Of a DNA stretch of 64,000 nt, positions 10,425 to 19,952 are shown one piece after another. Below the pieces are notes generated by a model. The model did not search any database. It had not been told where the DNA came from and saw nothing but the letters and a program-made list of their open reading frames with translations. The stretch lies in the NCBI GenBank assembly GCA_020975725.1, contig QXJR01000013.1:310001-374000 (forward strand), given 5' to 3'. The position numbers and the translations under genes were made by a program. This stretch comes from Picocystis sp. L7. Its lineage: Eukaryota; Chlorophyta; Picocystophyceae; Picocystales; Picocystaceae. The stretch's first letter is position 1. Every line of letters starts with the position of its first letter.

Positions 10425-11570
10425 ATGGCGGATCCTTCGGCGCGCGTCACGGCCACCTTCGCAGACGAGGACGGCCTGGAAGATATCGTGGAAGAACCGG
10501 ATGAGATGGTGGAAAAGTGGGCGGCCGAAGTGGAGGATGCGATCACGGCCCTGCGGCGGTGCGAGGCCGGAGAAGGGGTCCCAGCGGTGGCTGCTTCGTG
10601 CTTGGAAGGAGAAGTAGTCGTGCTGGAAACAGCGACGGGAAAAGTGATCCACGAGTTGGATGGACACAAAGGAGGCACGTTGTGTCTGGGCGTGGGGAAA
10701 GATCCCACCAGGTTGGCTAGCGGAGGGGAAGATGGACGCATCAAGGTGTGGGACCTCAACACAGGAAGCCTGCTGTCCTCCACCGACTGCTTTCAGGAAG
10801 GAGATCGAAGGAAAGGATCGGTGGAAATCATTGCCTGCTGCTCCAGTTCCGATCGATTTGCAGCCGCATACGGAAAAGATGTGTGGATTGTGTCGTTTGC
10901 AGGGGATGAGCCGGCGGTGAGGCTCGAATCGCTCTCCACGTCTGTGGCAGCTCTGGCCCTGTCCACTGCAATGACAGTTCATGTCGCCACAGATGGCAAG
11001 TTGCACCTCTACGAAGACATGGGAAGGGGAAAAATAAGCTATCTGGAAATGGATCATGCCATGAATACCCTTAGCGTAGATCCTACAGGAAAGTGGGTAG
11101 TGGCTGGTTGCCTAGACAAACTTGTCCATGTATGGAACATGGAATCAGGAGAAAGCTTTCAGATCAAAGGCATAAGCTCCAAAGTCAAAATCTGCGCGTT
11201 TGACCCCCCCGGCGAAAAGATGGTGTGCAACAGTGGACCGGCCGCTCTTGTGTGGCCTGTTGATGGGGAGGGACCAGCAGGACGGGTCCCATGTTATTTG
11301 CATGCACACGAATCTTCACTCGAGGCAGCCAGCTGGGGTCCTGGTGGTACTGGTCTGTTGGCGACTGGTGGGGCGGAGGGTCTGATCATCGTGTGGGATG
11401 CGAAAGAATCACGTGCCACGAACATGCCGAACGGAACCAGAGGTCCCGATGTCCTTGCTGTGGTTGGTGTCGCCGAGCACGACGATGCAGTCATGGTGTT
11501 GGAGTGGGTTGATTCGTCCAGCATCGTTGCAGGTTATGAATCCGGCGCTATTGTATGTTGGGGAATGTGA
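10425..11570 (+). CDS. WD40 repeat protein
   Basis: 381 residues. An acidic N-terminus (about 1-45) is followed by a WD40 propeller. Visible blade signatures are LASGGEDGRIKVWDL, WVVAGCLDKLVHVWNM, VCNSGPAALVWPV and LLATGGAEGLIIVWDA, plus a last IVAGYESGAIVCWGM. Seven or so blades fit the length. The layout (acidic N-terminus, about 400 residues, last blade ending at the C-terminus) resembles the angio-associated migratory cell protein/Sqt1 ribosome-assembly group, a chaperone of ribosomal protein uL16, but the match is only by architecture. WD40 proteins are scaffolds, so no specific partner can be claimed. Intronless. The ATG is preceded closely by the GTTAACCTC motif. Confidence 0.8.
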   Translation: MADPSARVTATFADEDGLEDIVEEPDEMVEKWAAEVEDAITALRRCEAGEGVPAVAASCLEGEVVVLETATGKVIHELDGHKGGTLCLGVGKDPTRLASGGEDGRIKVWDLNTGSLLSSTDCFQEGDRRKGSVEIIACCSSSDRFAAAYGKDVWIVSFAGDEPAVRLESLSTSVAALALSTAMTVHVATDGKLHLYEDMGRGKISYLEMDHAMNTLSVDPTGKWVVAGCLDKLVHVWNMESGESFQIKGISSKVKICAFDPPGEKMVCNSGPAALVWPVDGEGPAGRVPCYLHAHESSLEAASWGPGGTGLLATGGAEGLIIVWDAKESRATNMPNGTRGPDVLAVVGVAEHDDAVMVLEWVDSSSIVAGYESGAIVCWGM

Positions 11571-12058
11571 GCCAGACATGCGATTCTTGGACACTATGTT
11601 CTTTCCTGAGCTGGTCATGACGACCGGGCAGGGGGGTAGACCCCTGAAGAAGTTCGCCTATCGGACAGGCCCGCTTTGCGTTCCCTCGAGGCGGGAACTT
11701 GAATATCTGTCGAGAGCGCAGATAAGAAGCACGCGGACGCTTGGAGCTGATCTCTCGTGAAAGTCAGCCACGAAGAGGGTCAAGAGGTTGAATTTTTGGA
11801 CAACCTCCCGTTCTCTCGCCGTTCCTCTTGGCGGTCCCATCGAACGGCATTCCTCCGCTCAGATGGCTTTTTTATTGCAAGAATGTCCCAACAGAGGGCC
11901 GGTGCAAAGAATCGCGCGTGGTTCCGCATTTCTGGGTCTCGTGCTCGAGGACCTAGCACGCCTGCGTGGTTTCGTTCCTTGGCTTCCAGAGCTGGATTTT
12001 ACCGCGCCCAAGACCCCGCGCCGCGTGTTCTTCCGTATTCGGATGTCCACGGTCGTTA
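11571..12058. other. Spacer without a gene
   Basis: Overlapping frames of low protein likeness. I see nothing else to report. Confidence 0.4.
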
Positions 12059-12304
12059 TCATTCCTCTTTCCTTTCTTTGCACGTGCCATCCCTGCACGT
12101 GTCCGACGGGTGTTCCGCTTTCACGAGCGTTTCCTGGTCCGTTTTCCTTCCCAATGCACGTTGGAACAGCATCTTGTACCACGTGAACGTGACCCATTCC
12201 TTCCGAAACCACTGCAGGTATCCTTTCTGGTGCAGCAGGGCCACCAGCACCGGCAGCAGCTGCCACAGAGGGAAGCAAACCGGTCCAATGCAGCACATCA
12301 CCAT
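12059..12304 (-). CDS. Possible small membrane protein, UPF0729/C18orf32-like
   Basis: An ATG at 12304 opens a short protein starting MVMCCIGPVCFPLWQLLPVL. A Cys-rich start runs into one hydrophobic segment, then comes a basic and polar tail ending in KERKEE. The Cys-Cys-x-x-P then Leu-rich pattern is reminiscent of the short C18orf32 family of lipid-droplet and ER proteins, which have plant members. The similarity covers only the first 25 residues. A CTGCAG followed by TGG near residue 30 suggests the tail might instead come from a spliced exon, so the C-terminal half may be wrong. Treat as a candidate gene only. Confidence 0.35.
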   Translation of the reverse strand: MVMCCIGPVCFPLWQLLPVLVALLHQKGYLQWFRKEWVTFTWYKMLFQRALGRKTDQETLVKAEHPSDTCRDGTCKERKEE

Positions 12305-12993
12305 CGCGTCCAAGTGAAGACGATCGAGACGAGGGTTTATGGAAGGAGACCAGAAGGGGAGCAGCAGTGCACCCCCTCCACCTCCAAAAGGAAGGAGAAA
12401 CGAACCCGAAAGATCCCCGGTCGGAAGCCGGAACGAACCCGGAAGACTCCGGTTGGGAAAGGGGGAGCCTCGACCGATGAAACGGGGGAGAAGGCTTGGG
12501 TCGGCATCTTCCTACGCTCGCAGAGGAAGGAGCCAAGGATAAGCCGTGGATGGGGAAAGGGGAGGGCGCCTCTGCGAGCGCTGTTTCGTTCCCCTGGGGT
12601 CCCCTCGCCACGGTGTCATCGATTTTGTCCAATCGAAACGTGCCAACAACTTGCTTTCGACCAATCAAACGTCGGGATTGAGTCCGAGCTCGAGTCGGAC
12701 GCTTGCACGTGTGAACGTCACATTCCGCGACGCCGCGACGAAGAGACGCTCGAAGCACGCGTCCTCGCTGCACCTCGTCCTCGAAGAGCACATCCGCACG
12801 TCGAAGAAGGCCGTAAAAGCAGCCCCGAAGCGGCTGGTGAAGCTGGAACGCGTCCCTGCGATCGGAACCGAAGCGAACGTTCGGCAAGCAGGACCGTGTC
12901 TTCGCACTCGTCACGCGCGCGAAGGACGGATCAGAGACAAGCACCTCGTGCTTAGGAAAGAACTAACGATCGATCCCTGTGTATCGGTCAACC
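12305..12993. other. Spacer with repeated CGAACCCG strings
   Basis: No convincing gene. AACGAACCCG occurs twice near 12396-12442, resembling strings upstream of LSM5 and HU. Long overlapping frames on both strands are attributable to GC-rich composition. Confidence 0.35.
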
Positions 12994-13391
12994 ATGCAGT
13001 CAGCAGCACAGCAAGACTACGAGCAGGCTGTTTTCCCTGGTTTCCTACGCATGGGCATGGCCAAGTGGGCGGAAGACGGTGCCGCTGCGCCTTCCAGTCG
13101 TCAACGGTCTCGCACCGACAATGGTTTCTCGCTGTGCATCCCAGCGTCCGAAGCGGATGCGGATCTAGCAGCCGTTGAGCACGAGTTGGGAGAGACAAGA
13201 ACACGCACGCGAGGCAGCCGAAGAGAACCAAGCCGTCGCGAGTAAATTGGACAATGGAACCCAACCAGGCCACGCAGGCTGCCGTTTCTACCGCAATGGC
13301 GGATTCGTGGAAAGTACAAACCCACATGTGCCGGAAGATTCCGGCCTTGGTCCTTCTCAAGTCAAAGATTCGCGAATGCGACATTGATGCC
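12994..13391 (+). CDS. Possible small spliced gene, structure unresolved
   Basis: An ATG at 12994 opens [18 protein letters not shown] and a frame that looks coding for about 28 residues, followed by a possible GTGCCG donor. Downstream, a helical segment ([17 protein letters not shown]) lies in a second frame. A third frame gives [19 protein letters not shown] and ends at about 13391. These segments look like parts of one small helical protein split by short introns, but I could not find a set of splice sites that joins them consistently. No family is recognised. It is listed because composition changes here relative to the flanks. Confidence 0.25.
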
Positions 13392-14408
13392 TGAAGCGTT
13401 TTCCTTGAATTCGGGTCCGGGAATCTACAAAAGCCTACAAGAATGCTAGCACGTGCAAACAATCACGAATGCTGACGGCTCTTGCAGGCTGAAAGTTAAA
13501 ATCTGGAAATCCTGCACCTTTGCTTGGTCAGCTGCACGAAGATTGCTGTAACAATAATCTCCACAACTTGTCGCGTGCTTTCGTCTTTGAGTCGTATGGT
13601 GCCCGTCGCCTTTCTATGTTCCCATGCACTGGTTTCACTTTCGGTCGTTGGAGTGGCTTCGAGTCGATCCTCGTAGAAACCACTCGGTACGGGGTCTGAT
13701 GGACTTGAGAGGGAATGAATGTGGAGAAAGATTCCAACGCATGGTTTGATGCAGAGACCGCGAGGTGTGGTCGTTCGACCGAGCCAGAGTGCGAGAAGCA
13801 TCCGGTGGATACATTGGACCAGAGTGTCCAAAGATGGCCCACCACCACAGTTGGGATTTTCGTCGCTGGCATGGGAAGAAGCACCGATTCCCATTCTCAT
13901 CCATGGATCCAGGCCCCTTTGATCCGTAGGAACGAGCTTTGGAGAGACCCTGAGACGGAGCGAAGCGGGGAGGCAAGCCTCCACTGGTCGAGTGTGCAGA
14001 GAGGAGGGGCAAGGGAGACTGATCGACAGAGGTGGAGAGGGAGAGCATTTGGCATGGAGAGAGATCGAGACAGAGACTGAGGGGGGGACAGAATGAGAGA
14101 TTGAGGGAGAGGTAGAATGAGAGAGATTGAGGGGGATGGAGAATGAGAGAGATTGAGTGGGAGGCAGAATGAGAGAGATTGAGGGGGAGGCAGAATGAGA
14201 GAGATTGAGTGAGAGACGGAATGAGAGAGATTGAGTGGGAGGCAGAATGAGAGAGATTGAGGGGGAGGCAGAATGAGAGAGATTGAGGGAGAGGCAGAAT
14301 GAGAGAGATTGAGGGAGAGTGGAGAGAGCATGGCAGCGAGGGTGGTTTCCCCGCCATTTCTCATCGCGAAAGTCGCGAAGATCCACACGAAGGAGGGCCG
14401 AAGCGGCC
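13392..14408. other. Spacer and GA-rich leader before seipin
   Basis: No convincing gene. A branch-plus-acceptor-like string (GCTGACGGCTCTTGCAG, about 13471-13487) could belong to the unresolved gene on the left. The right 320 bp is occupied by a GA-rich tandem array. Confidence 0.4.
14090..14320 (+). repeat. 26-bp GA-rich tandem repeat, about nine units
   Basis: The consensus is built on GAATGAGAGAGATTGAG followed by a variable G-rich end such as GGGGAGGCA. There are about nine head-to-tail copies with single-base differences and a shorter first unit. The array ends about 90 bp before the seipin ATG and is purine-rich on the sense strand, so it lies in the promoter or 5' leader. It creates long artefactual frames on both strands. 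Confidence 0.85.
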
Positions 14409-15512
14409 ATGGCGGAGGTGCAAGGACGCGTGAGGGAAGTGGCCGTGGCACTGGACGACGGGCTTGAAAAACTGCTGCGAGGAACCCTGAAGAGAGCCAT
14501 CCAAGGCTTCGCATACGCACTGGCCACCGTGGCCTTGCTCGCCGGCTGCCTCCTGCTTGCGACGTCCACCTTCCTCGTGCTGCGAGCGATGATCGTGCCC
14601 AGAGTCACAGAGCACGTCAAAGAACTGCATTTCGATTACAGGAAAGAACATCCCGAAGCGATGGCGTCGTTCCTCGACGAAAAGTTTCTCCTCAACACGA
14701 GCCACACCAGACCAGGTACATCGGTGTCCGCAAGGTTTCTGCCCGCCAAGCAAAAATTTGACCTGGTGGTTGAAATGAAACTGCCCGAGTCGGAACAAAA
14801 CCTGCAGCTGGGCATGTTTCAAGTCACTGCCGAACTCCTGACCATGGACAACACCACAATCATCGCCAGTGCCAGCAGGCCTGCCATCATCCAATACCGG
14901 TCTCGACTGGTACAGCTGGGTCGAACGGTGCTCTTCTTGCCGTTCCTGGTGGTAGACTGGTACACAGAGGCACAGAAACTTCACCTGACGATGTTCCGCA
15001 ACATCGCCGATACCAAGAGCGTGCCGTTTGCTACTTTGAGGGTCTTGATGCAGCCACGTGCAGGAGTGGCCGCGGTGCCACAAGTGTACAACGCAAAGGC
15101 CATGGTAGTGCTCCGACTTGGAACCGTCGCAGGTATTCTAAATCGATGGAAATGGACCTCATCACTTTACGGGATAGTCATCCTGTATGGCACCTTCATC
15201 TGTACTGCAGGATCCTATTTGTTACTCACCATGCTGCGTAAGAAACCACCTCTCAATCAGGTGTCCAGTCCGTTCCAAGAAGGTAGACAAAGGGCGCAAG
15301 CAAGACGTTCACAGGGTACTCAGGAGCGCAGCGCAGAGCTGGAGCTGGAGCGGATACTAGAAGGAGAAGAACTGGCAAAGGACGAGGATAGAGGAAACAT
15401 GGACGAGACTACCAGTGTGGCTGACAGTGGAACAAACTCAGAAGGTTCAGAACTAGGAGATTTCTCTGAACTAAGGCGCAGGATCGTTCAGGATCGGAGC
15501 GATGCATATTGA
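14409..15512 (+). CDS. SEIPIN: Seipin family lipid-droplet biogenesis protein
   Basis: 367 residues. Seipin forms a ring at ER-lipid droplet contacts and organises triacylglycerol droplet formation. Visible features are an N-terminal membrane segment at about residues 38-62, then a lumenal beta-rich domain with the family-like stretch FDLVVEMKLPESEQNLQLG and FQVTAELLT. A second membrane segment lies at about 245-270 (YGIVILYGTFICTAGSYLLL), and the acidic cytosolic tail is rich in Glu, Arg and Ser. Two membrane segments flanking a lumenal domain match the family. The ATG at 14409 is the first in frame. An out-of-frame ATG lies upstream at 14330, at the edge of the GA-rich array, and could act as a short upstream reading frame. 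Intronless. Confidence 0.88.
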   Translation: MAEVQGRVREVAVALDDGLEKLLRGTLKRAIQGFAYALATVALLAGCLLLATSTFLVLRAMIVPRVTEHVKELHFDYRKEHPEAMASFLDEKFLLNTSHTRPGTSVSARFLPAKQKFDLVVEMKLPESEQNLQLGMFQVTAELLTMDNTTIIASASRPAIIQYRSRLVQLGRTVLFLPFLVVDWYTEAQKLHLTMFRNIADTKSVPFATLRVLMQPRAGVAAVPQVYNAKAMVVLRLGTVAGILNRWKWTSSLYGIVILYGTFICTAGSYLLLTMLRKKPPLNQVSSPFQEGRQRAQARRSQGTQERSAELELERILEGEELAKDEDRGNMDETTSVADSGTNSEGSELGDFSELRRRIVQDRSDAY

Positions 15513-16596
15513 TCCCTTGGGGTATACCAGTCCACCAATTATCGATGAAGTTTGACCACCATTGTGGTGCGTTTGTTGACCAATGCTCCCATCGCTGCAA
15601 ATGCACACTCTCGTCTTTGGTTTCAAAAGCACAAATCAAAGTTGCTGAAGCTGTTATATGCTCAGTCATTCAGTTCTTGATACGTATTAGGTATTGCATG
15701 GGTCTGGAGAAACTCGCAACTGAAAACAACATCAAAGTCGCATGGCAATCCAATATTTTGCCAATCTGTTTCGTAGCCTGCGTTGGGCCTAACTTCCAAC
15801 GTTGACTTGACTTAGCAAACTCATTGTGCGGTTGGAATGTGATTGCCACTTTCACACCATGCATGCACAAAGCAATTGGTCAGGGTGAAAGTTCTTCTCT
15901 GCCATTCGAATTCACCGCTGCACGCAAGAGTACACTTTCTACGAGCACTGCAGAGCACAGAAAGGTAAGTCTTGAGAATACACGAATCAATAGGTTAACA
16001 AGCAGAGATACAAGTCCTTCAGCAATCGGTTCTAAACCCATGTTGTCGGATGATCCCTCTGCAATAGAAACTGGCAGCCCAGCTCCGCTCTGCTTGACTT
16101 CGTAGCTCTTTTGAGTGTGAAATCTTGCTTGGGGCCTGTGCGTTGGAAGCCTACAAAATTTCTGCGCCGGTCGTAATCCTTGTTTACGTAGAAAGCGTTC
16201 ATCTTCTTACTGTTTTTGTTTGCCCATTGTAGCTCTCTTTTTCACAGGAACCTCAGGCCAAGGATCCTTTTCAACATATCCAGTCTGGTAAGTGAAGCAG
16301 CGAACATCGTGCAGCATGCGCAGATTTTTTCACCAAAACACGCAATTCATTGTGTCAAGGTTGTGCTCTTGCGCTAGATCAAAATTCAATGGGTGGTGAA
16401 AAGCAAGGATGCTTCTTTCCGGTGTTTTTGCCTAATTGCCCATTCACATTTGGACTTGGTTCATTGTATGAGCAGTTGTGACTGACATAGAGGTTGCCAC
16501 AGGATAGGAATCGGAGTAGGTCTGGCAAACAAGAGTCCAAGGGCAGACATTGTTTGCAGGATTGGAAAGAGAAAAACATGCACGTTTTGTTTTGAT
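15513..16596. other. Convergent spacer between seipin and FKBP20-2
   Basis: About 1.1 kb with no convincing gene on either strand. AATAAA in FKBP sense orientation lies within about 12 bp after that gene's stop (minus strand, near 16586-16591). A branch-and-acceptor-like string near 16470-16502 has no coding context. Confidence 0.45.
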
Positions 16597-17313
16597 TTAT
16601 TCACACACCACATCTGAGAACATGGCAACTTGTCTGCGTCTACAATTTTTTATGTCCAACAGTTCCACGTCGAAAACCTCGAATTGTTTGCTGCTGAAGA
16701 ACGTGGAAGGTCCCACGGGTGGTCCCAGTCCTGGTGGCACCACGATCCTTCTCTTGCTCCCTTTTTTCATGCCTTTGATGCCTTCTTCGAATCCAGGGAT
16801 CATCCCATTGATGCCTAGTCGCGTCTCTGCAGGTCGTTTTTGTCGGTAGCTGCTGTCGATGACGGTACCGGATTCGTTGTATCCGACGTAATGAAAGACC
16901 ACTTGCTGCCCGTCCATTGGTGGCTCGCCTTCGCCGGCTCGGATCTCGTCGTAGATGAGTCCCGACGGTGCAACGCAGTACGAATCGTCCACGACCACCG
17001 TGACGTTGTATCCTTCCCGCACGAAGCCTGGAAAGTCCCCTTGGACACCGTTCTGGTACTGGATGCGCTTGTTGTTGTCCAGCTGCTTCTGCTGCTGCGC
17101 GTTCAAGCTCGTGGCGGCTTCCGTCGCCACCAACACGTACGTCTCGTCGTCCCCTTCCGACGCCAGGCGTCCCTGCGCTTCCCTCGCGCGCACCGCCTCT
17201 TCTGCCACGGACGCCCTTGGACGCACCAGCACCGCTGCCATCGCCAGGGCCGCCCTTCGCGAAGCTTTCGGCGCGCCAGTGCGCTTCGCCGTCGCTTGCG
17301 CCATCGTCGCCAT
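16597..17313 (-). CDS. FKBP20-2: Thylakoid-lumen FKBP-type peptidyl-prolyl isomerase, FKBP20-2-like
   Basis: 238 residues with an FKBP domain in the C-terminal half: VVFHYVGYNESGTVIDSSY, then GINGMIPGFEEGIKGMKKG and RIVVPPGLGPP. The end is characteristic of plant FKBP20-2: GPSTFFSSKQFEVFDVELL followed by a tail with two Cys, the last almost at the C-terminus. In Arabidopsis FKBP20-2 is a thylakoid-lumen protein needed for photosystem II supercomplex accumulation, and its terminal Cys pair is redox-active. The N-terminus has KASRRAALAMAAVLV ending near ASVA, which looks like a twin-arginine lumen signal behind a short transit peptide. Only parts of the canonical isomerase pocket are kept. Intronless. 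Strong evidence for a photosynthetic green-lineage host. Confidence 0.9.
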   Translation of the reverse strand: MATMAQATAKRTGAPKASRRAALAMAAVLVRPRASVAEEAVRAREAQGRLASEGDDETYVLVATEAATSLNAQQQKQLDNNKRIQYQNGVQGDFPGFVREGYNVTVVVDDSYCVAPSGLIYDEIRAGEGEPPMDGQQVVFHYVGYNESGTVIDSSYRQKRPAETRLGINGMIPGFEEGIKGMKKGSKRRIVVPPGLGPPVGPSTFFSSKQFEVFDVELLDIKNCRRRQVAMFSDVVCE

Positions 17314-18289
17314 GTCGTCTCCCTTCGTTCTTTCGTGAACTCCTTCGCTTCACTCCCTCCGATGCTACAGGGGTGGAAGGAGACCGACCTTCCATGCCCA
17401 CGGTGGAGAACGAGTGGAATCCATGGAGACGAGCATCCAACCTCACGTGAGCAAGGCTGCGGACGGAAGGCGAGGCCAAACCGGTGGGTTCCAACCCACG
17501 GAGGTGAGAAGGAGGGCATGTGTTCAACGACAAACGAAGACCGTGCCCACAAGGAGGAGGCCTTGGCCATGGGACAAACAAACATGGGTTGGTTGGGGTG
17601 GTGGAGGCCGCATCACGCACCCTCCATGGACCACGCCCAAACATGCTTCTATGCACCGACAAGAAAGTTTCGCGACCAATATCGCAACAAATGGCTAGAA
17701 AACGATTCCATCTACAGACGCGTTTGTTTGGTCTACATGTCGTTCTACAACGCGACACGCGGCATCGGCTGAACCCATGTGTGAGCTAAGTTTGGAAAGG
17801 TTCCCCTCGAGGATGTGGAGTTTGCACGGTCGACCCAACGATAGGCAAGTCGCAAGTCTTCTTTGCATGGTGATGCATCGTCCGTGGCCATGCCCACCGT
17901 GTGGCATGAGGTACAAGGGGATGGGAGGGGGCATTCCGCATGGCTAGGAATGCAACCCTCCATCTCGCAAGCCTATTGCTAGCAAGGGAAGGTTTGCTTC
18001 TACTCAACCGGCATGCCCCCCGGTTCACATGGATTTTCTAAGAGTGGGTCCTTTGATAAAGCGATCGCTTCAAATTTCATGGATGGTTCGGGACGGAAGT
18101 GTGACCAAACATCTTCGGATTCGCCATTCTCCACTGCCGTTTTGGACTCTTCAGGGACGCACGAAGTGCATCCATCTCGATCGCAGTAGAGCTCGTTGAA
18201 GAGGATTCATTCGAAGCGGCAGGGGGGTCCTCCTCTTCCAACCGTGACAAGGAAGGTGGTGGTGTCGGCAATCTTGTGTCCAAAGTTTT
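17314..18289. other. Spacer upstream of FKBP20-2
   Basis: Nearly 1 kb with no supported gene. Frames antisense to FKBP extend in from the left and are shadows. A minus-strand frame ending at 18077 contains a Ser/Pro-rich stretch with no recognised domain. Confidence 0.4.
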
Positions 18290-18568
18290 TCATCCGGCAT
18301 CCCTCTTCCCTCCTCTAGCATATGCTCTCTTCTTCTGCTCGTTTTGGAACTGCAGCATGGATCCCATCCGCAAGGCTTCGATTCGGCGTGTCGTCGTTTC
18401 CGTCCCCCAGCCCGGTTGAACGCGCAGTCCTTCCCCTTCCCCTTTCGGAACCGCCTCCATCTTTGCTTCGTTGACGTGGCCATGGGCGTCCATCTGCTCC
18501 GTCACCACGTCCTGTCGCTGTCCCTTCTTCGCCGCCGTTCGCTCCTGGACAACTGCGCATCCTTCCAT
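18290..18568 (-). CDS. Possible small ORF, unknown
   Basis: An ATG at 18568 opens 92 codons including TTTRRIEALRMGSMLQFQNE and a basic end, GGKRDAG. The composition is protein-like (mixed charged helix, no low complexity). It would be divergent from the transporter gene at 18803, sharing a 230-bp promoter. No domain is recognised. A chance frame is equally possible. Confidence 0.25.
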   Translation of the reverse strand: MEGCAVVQERTAAKKGQRQDVVTEQMDAHGHVNEAKMEAVPKGEGEGLRVQPGWGTETTTRRIEALRMGSMLQFQNEQKKRAYARGGKRDAG

Positions 18569-18802
18569 GGCATCGGTGTGTGCTTCGTCATCGCCACCCC
18601 CTCCCCGAAACGACCTCGTCTGCCCCACACCACGGTCTACCTCGTACTCCTCCCACCCCGCCCCGACCCGTAGCACCGTACCCGGGGGAGGTGGGGCGGA
18701 TCGGGAACTTCGAAGAAAGGGGGGCATTGGTGGGGACGCGGAGGGGGGCATTGGAAACGGGGAAAAGGGAAAGGCGCGCCATTCCTTCCTCGTCGATGCG
18801 CG

Positions 18803-19952
18803 ATGGAATCGCGGTGCGTGCGCTTCGTAAACGCGGAAGAAGGGGGACGAGGAGGAGCAGGAACGGAGTGCCTGGAAGTTGGAAGCTGACCGAGGTCGAG
18901 GCGAACGAAAGCGCAGGGGATATCCGTCGTATCCGTCCATCCAAGCCAATGGAAACCTCGCGCGACAGGCACACGCCATCGACGTGCGTAACACGGGTGC
19001 GAAAGGGACATCGGAGGCGGAAAAGAGCAGGAGAGGACAGCTAGTGTCCGGAGCTGCCTACTGCTGCGCATCCGCAGGGATGGTGCTGATGAACAAGCTC
19101 GTCCTCTCCTCCTACGATTTCCACGCACCCAACGCACTGCTGTTCTACCAGACCGCGGTGTGCCTCGCACTCGTACTGATATCCAAAGGGACGGGAATGG
19201 TCAAGACAGAACCACTCTCGCTCAAAATCGTACAGGTGTGGTTTCCCGTGAACCTCATCTTTGTGGGGATGCTCTGGTCGAGCTTCATTTCCCTGCAATT
19301 GGTGGGTGTGGCCATGGTCACGGTCCTGAAAAACCTGGCGAACATCATCACCATCTGCGGGGACACGCTCATCTATAACAGGAGATACAACATTAGGGTC
19401 TGGATGTCTCTCTTCCTGATGGTTGTGTCTGCGGTGTGCGGCTCATTGACAGATTTGACCTTCACAAGCAAAGGGTATGTCTACCAGCTGCTCAACTGCT
19501 GCTTCACTGCTTTCTATTCCTTGCACTTGAGGTCTGTCATGGACAAGGTCAAGACAGTCACTTCCAACAAATCTAGCCTGAGCGAATTTTCCATGGTCTA
19601 CTACAATAACTTGCTGTCGCTCCCGCTGATGTTTCTTCTCGCTTGGTACTTTGGGGAAATTCCTGGGGCGATGAACGAACCCGCTTTGGCCAATCCATGG
19701 TTTGTTTTTGCGGCAACTTTCAGTGGCGTGCTAGGATTTGGGATATCTTTTGCTTCGCTCTGGTTCTTAAGCCAGACAACGGCAACCACATATTCCTTGG
19801 TAGGATCACTCAACAAAATCCCCCTGGCAGTCCTGGGGATCCTATTATTCAACACACCCACCACTATCAGTAACTTAGCAAGCATTTTCGTAGGCCTGGC
19901 CGCTGGTGTTTTGTTTGTTAGAGCCAAGCAGACTGCAGTTCAGAAGCAGTAG
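18803..19952 (+). CDS. GONST1: GONST1/VRG4-like GDP-sugar transporter (two exons)
   Basis: About 348 residues and ten predicted membrane segments of the drug/metabolite transporter fold. GDP-mannose transporters bring GDP-sugars into the Golgi for glycan synthesis. Visible family features are SGAAYCCASAGMVLMNKLVL in segment 1, FISLQLVGVAMVTVLKNLAN, VYYNNLLSLP and the C-terminal GSLNKIPLAVLGILLF, the GDP-sugar binding GxLNK motif. The long frame has no ATG ahead of segment 1. I therefore infer a tiny exon 1 (18803-18813, M-E-S and two bases of Arg) and intron 18814-18916. The donor is GTGCGT, with a CTGACC branch-like site 24 nt before the GCGCAG acceptor. The 5' end is the least certain part. 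The substrate could be another GDP-sugar. Confidence 0.85.

Noticed and set aside
11859-12955. Overlapping 330-360 codon frames on both strands
   Set aside because: Arg/Pro/Ser-rich composition, no domain, and both strands open at once in GC-rich spacer DNA.
14090-14320. Possible CRISPR-like repeat array
   Set aside because: Units are directly adjacent, purine-rich and without unique spacers; it is a minisatellite in a eukaryotic leader.
13496-14620. Long minus-strand frame rich in Ser, Leu and Pro repeats
   Set aside because: The frame is the reverse translation of the GA-rich 26-bp array and runs antisense into the seipin gene.
16840-17772. 310-codon plus-strand frame
   Set aside because: It is antisense to the well-supported FKBP20-2 gene and has no domain of its own.
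18949-19040. Alternative transporter start at 18949 with a 44-bp intron
   Set aside because: It lacks a branch-like site. The model with exon 1 at 18803 and intron 18814-18916 has donor, CTGACC and acceptor and gives a more family-like N-terminus.
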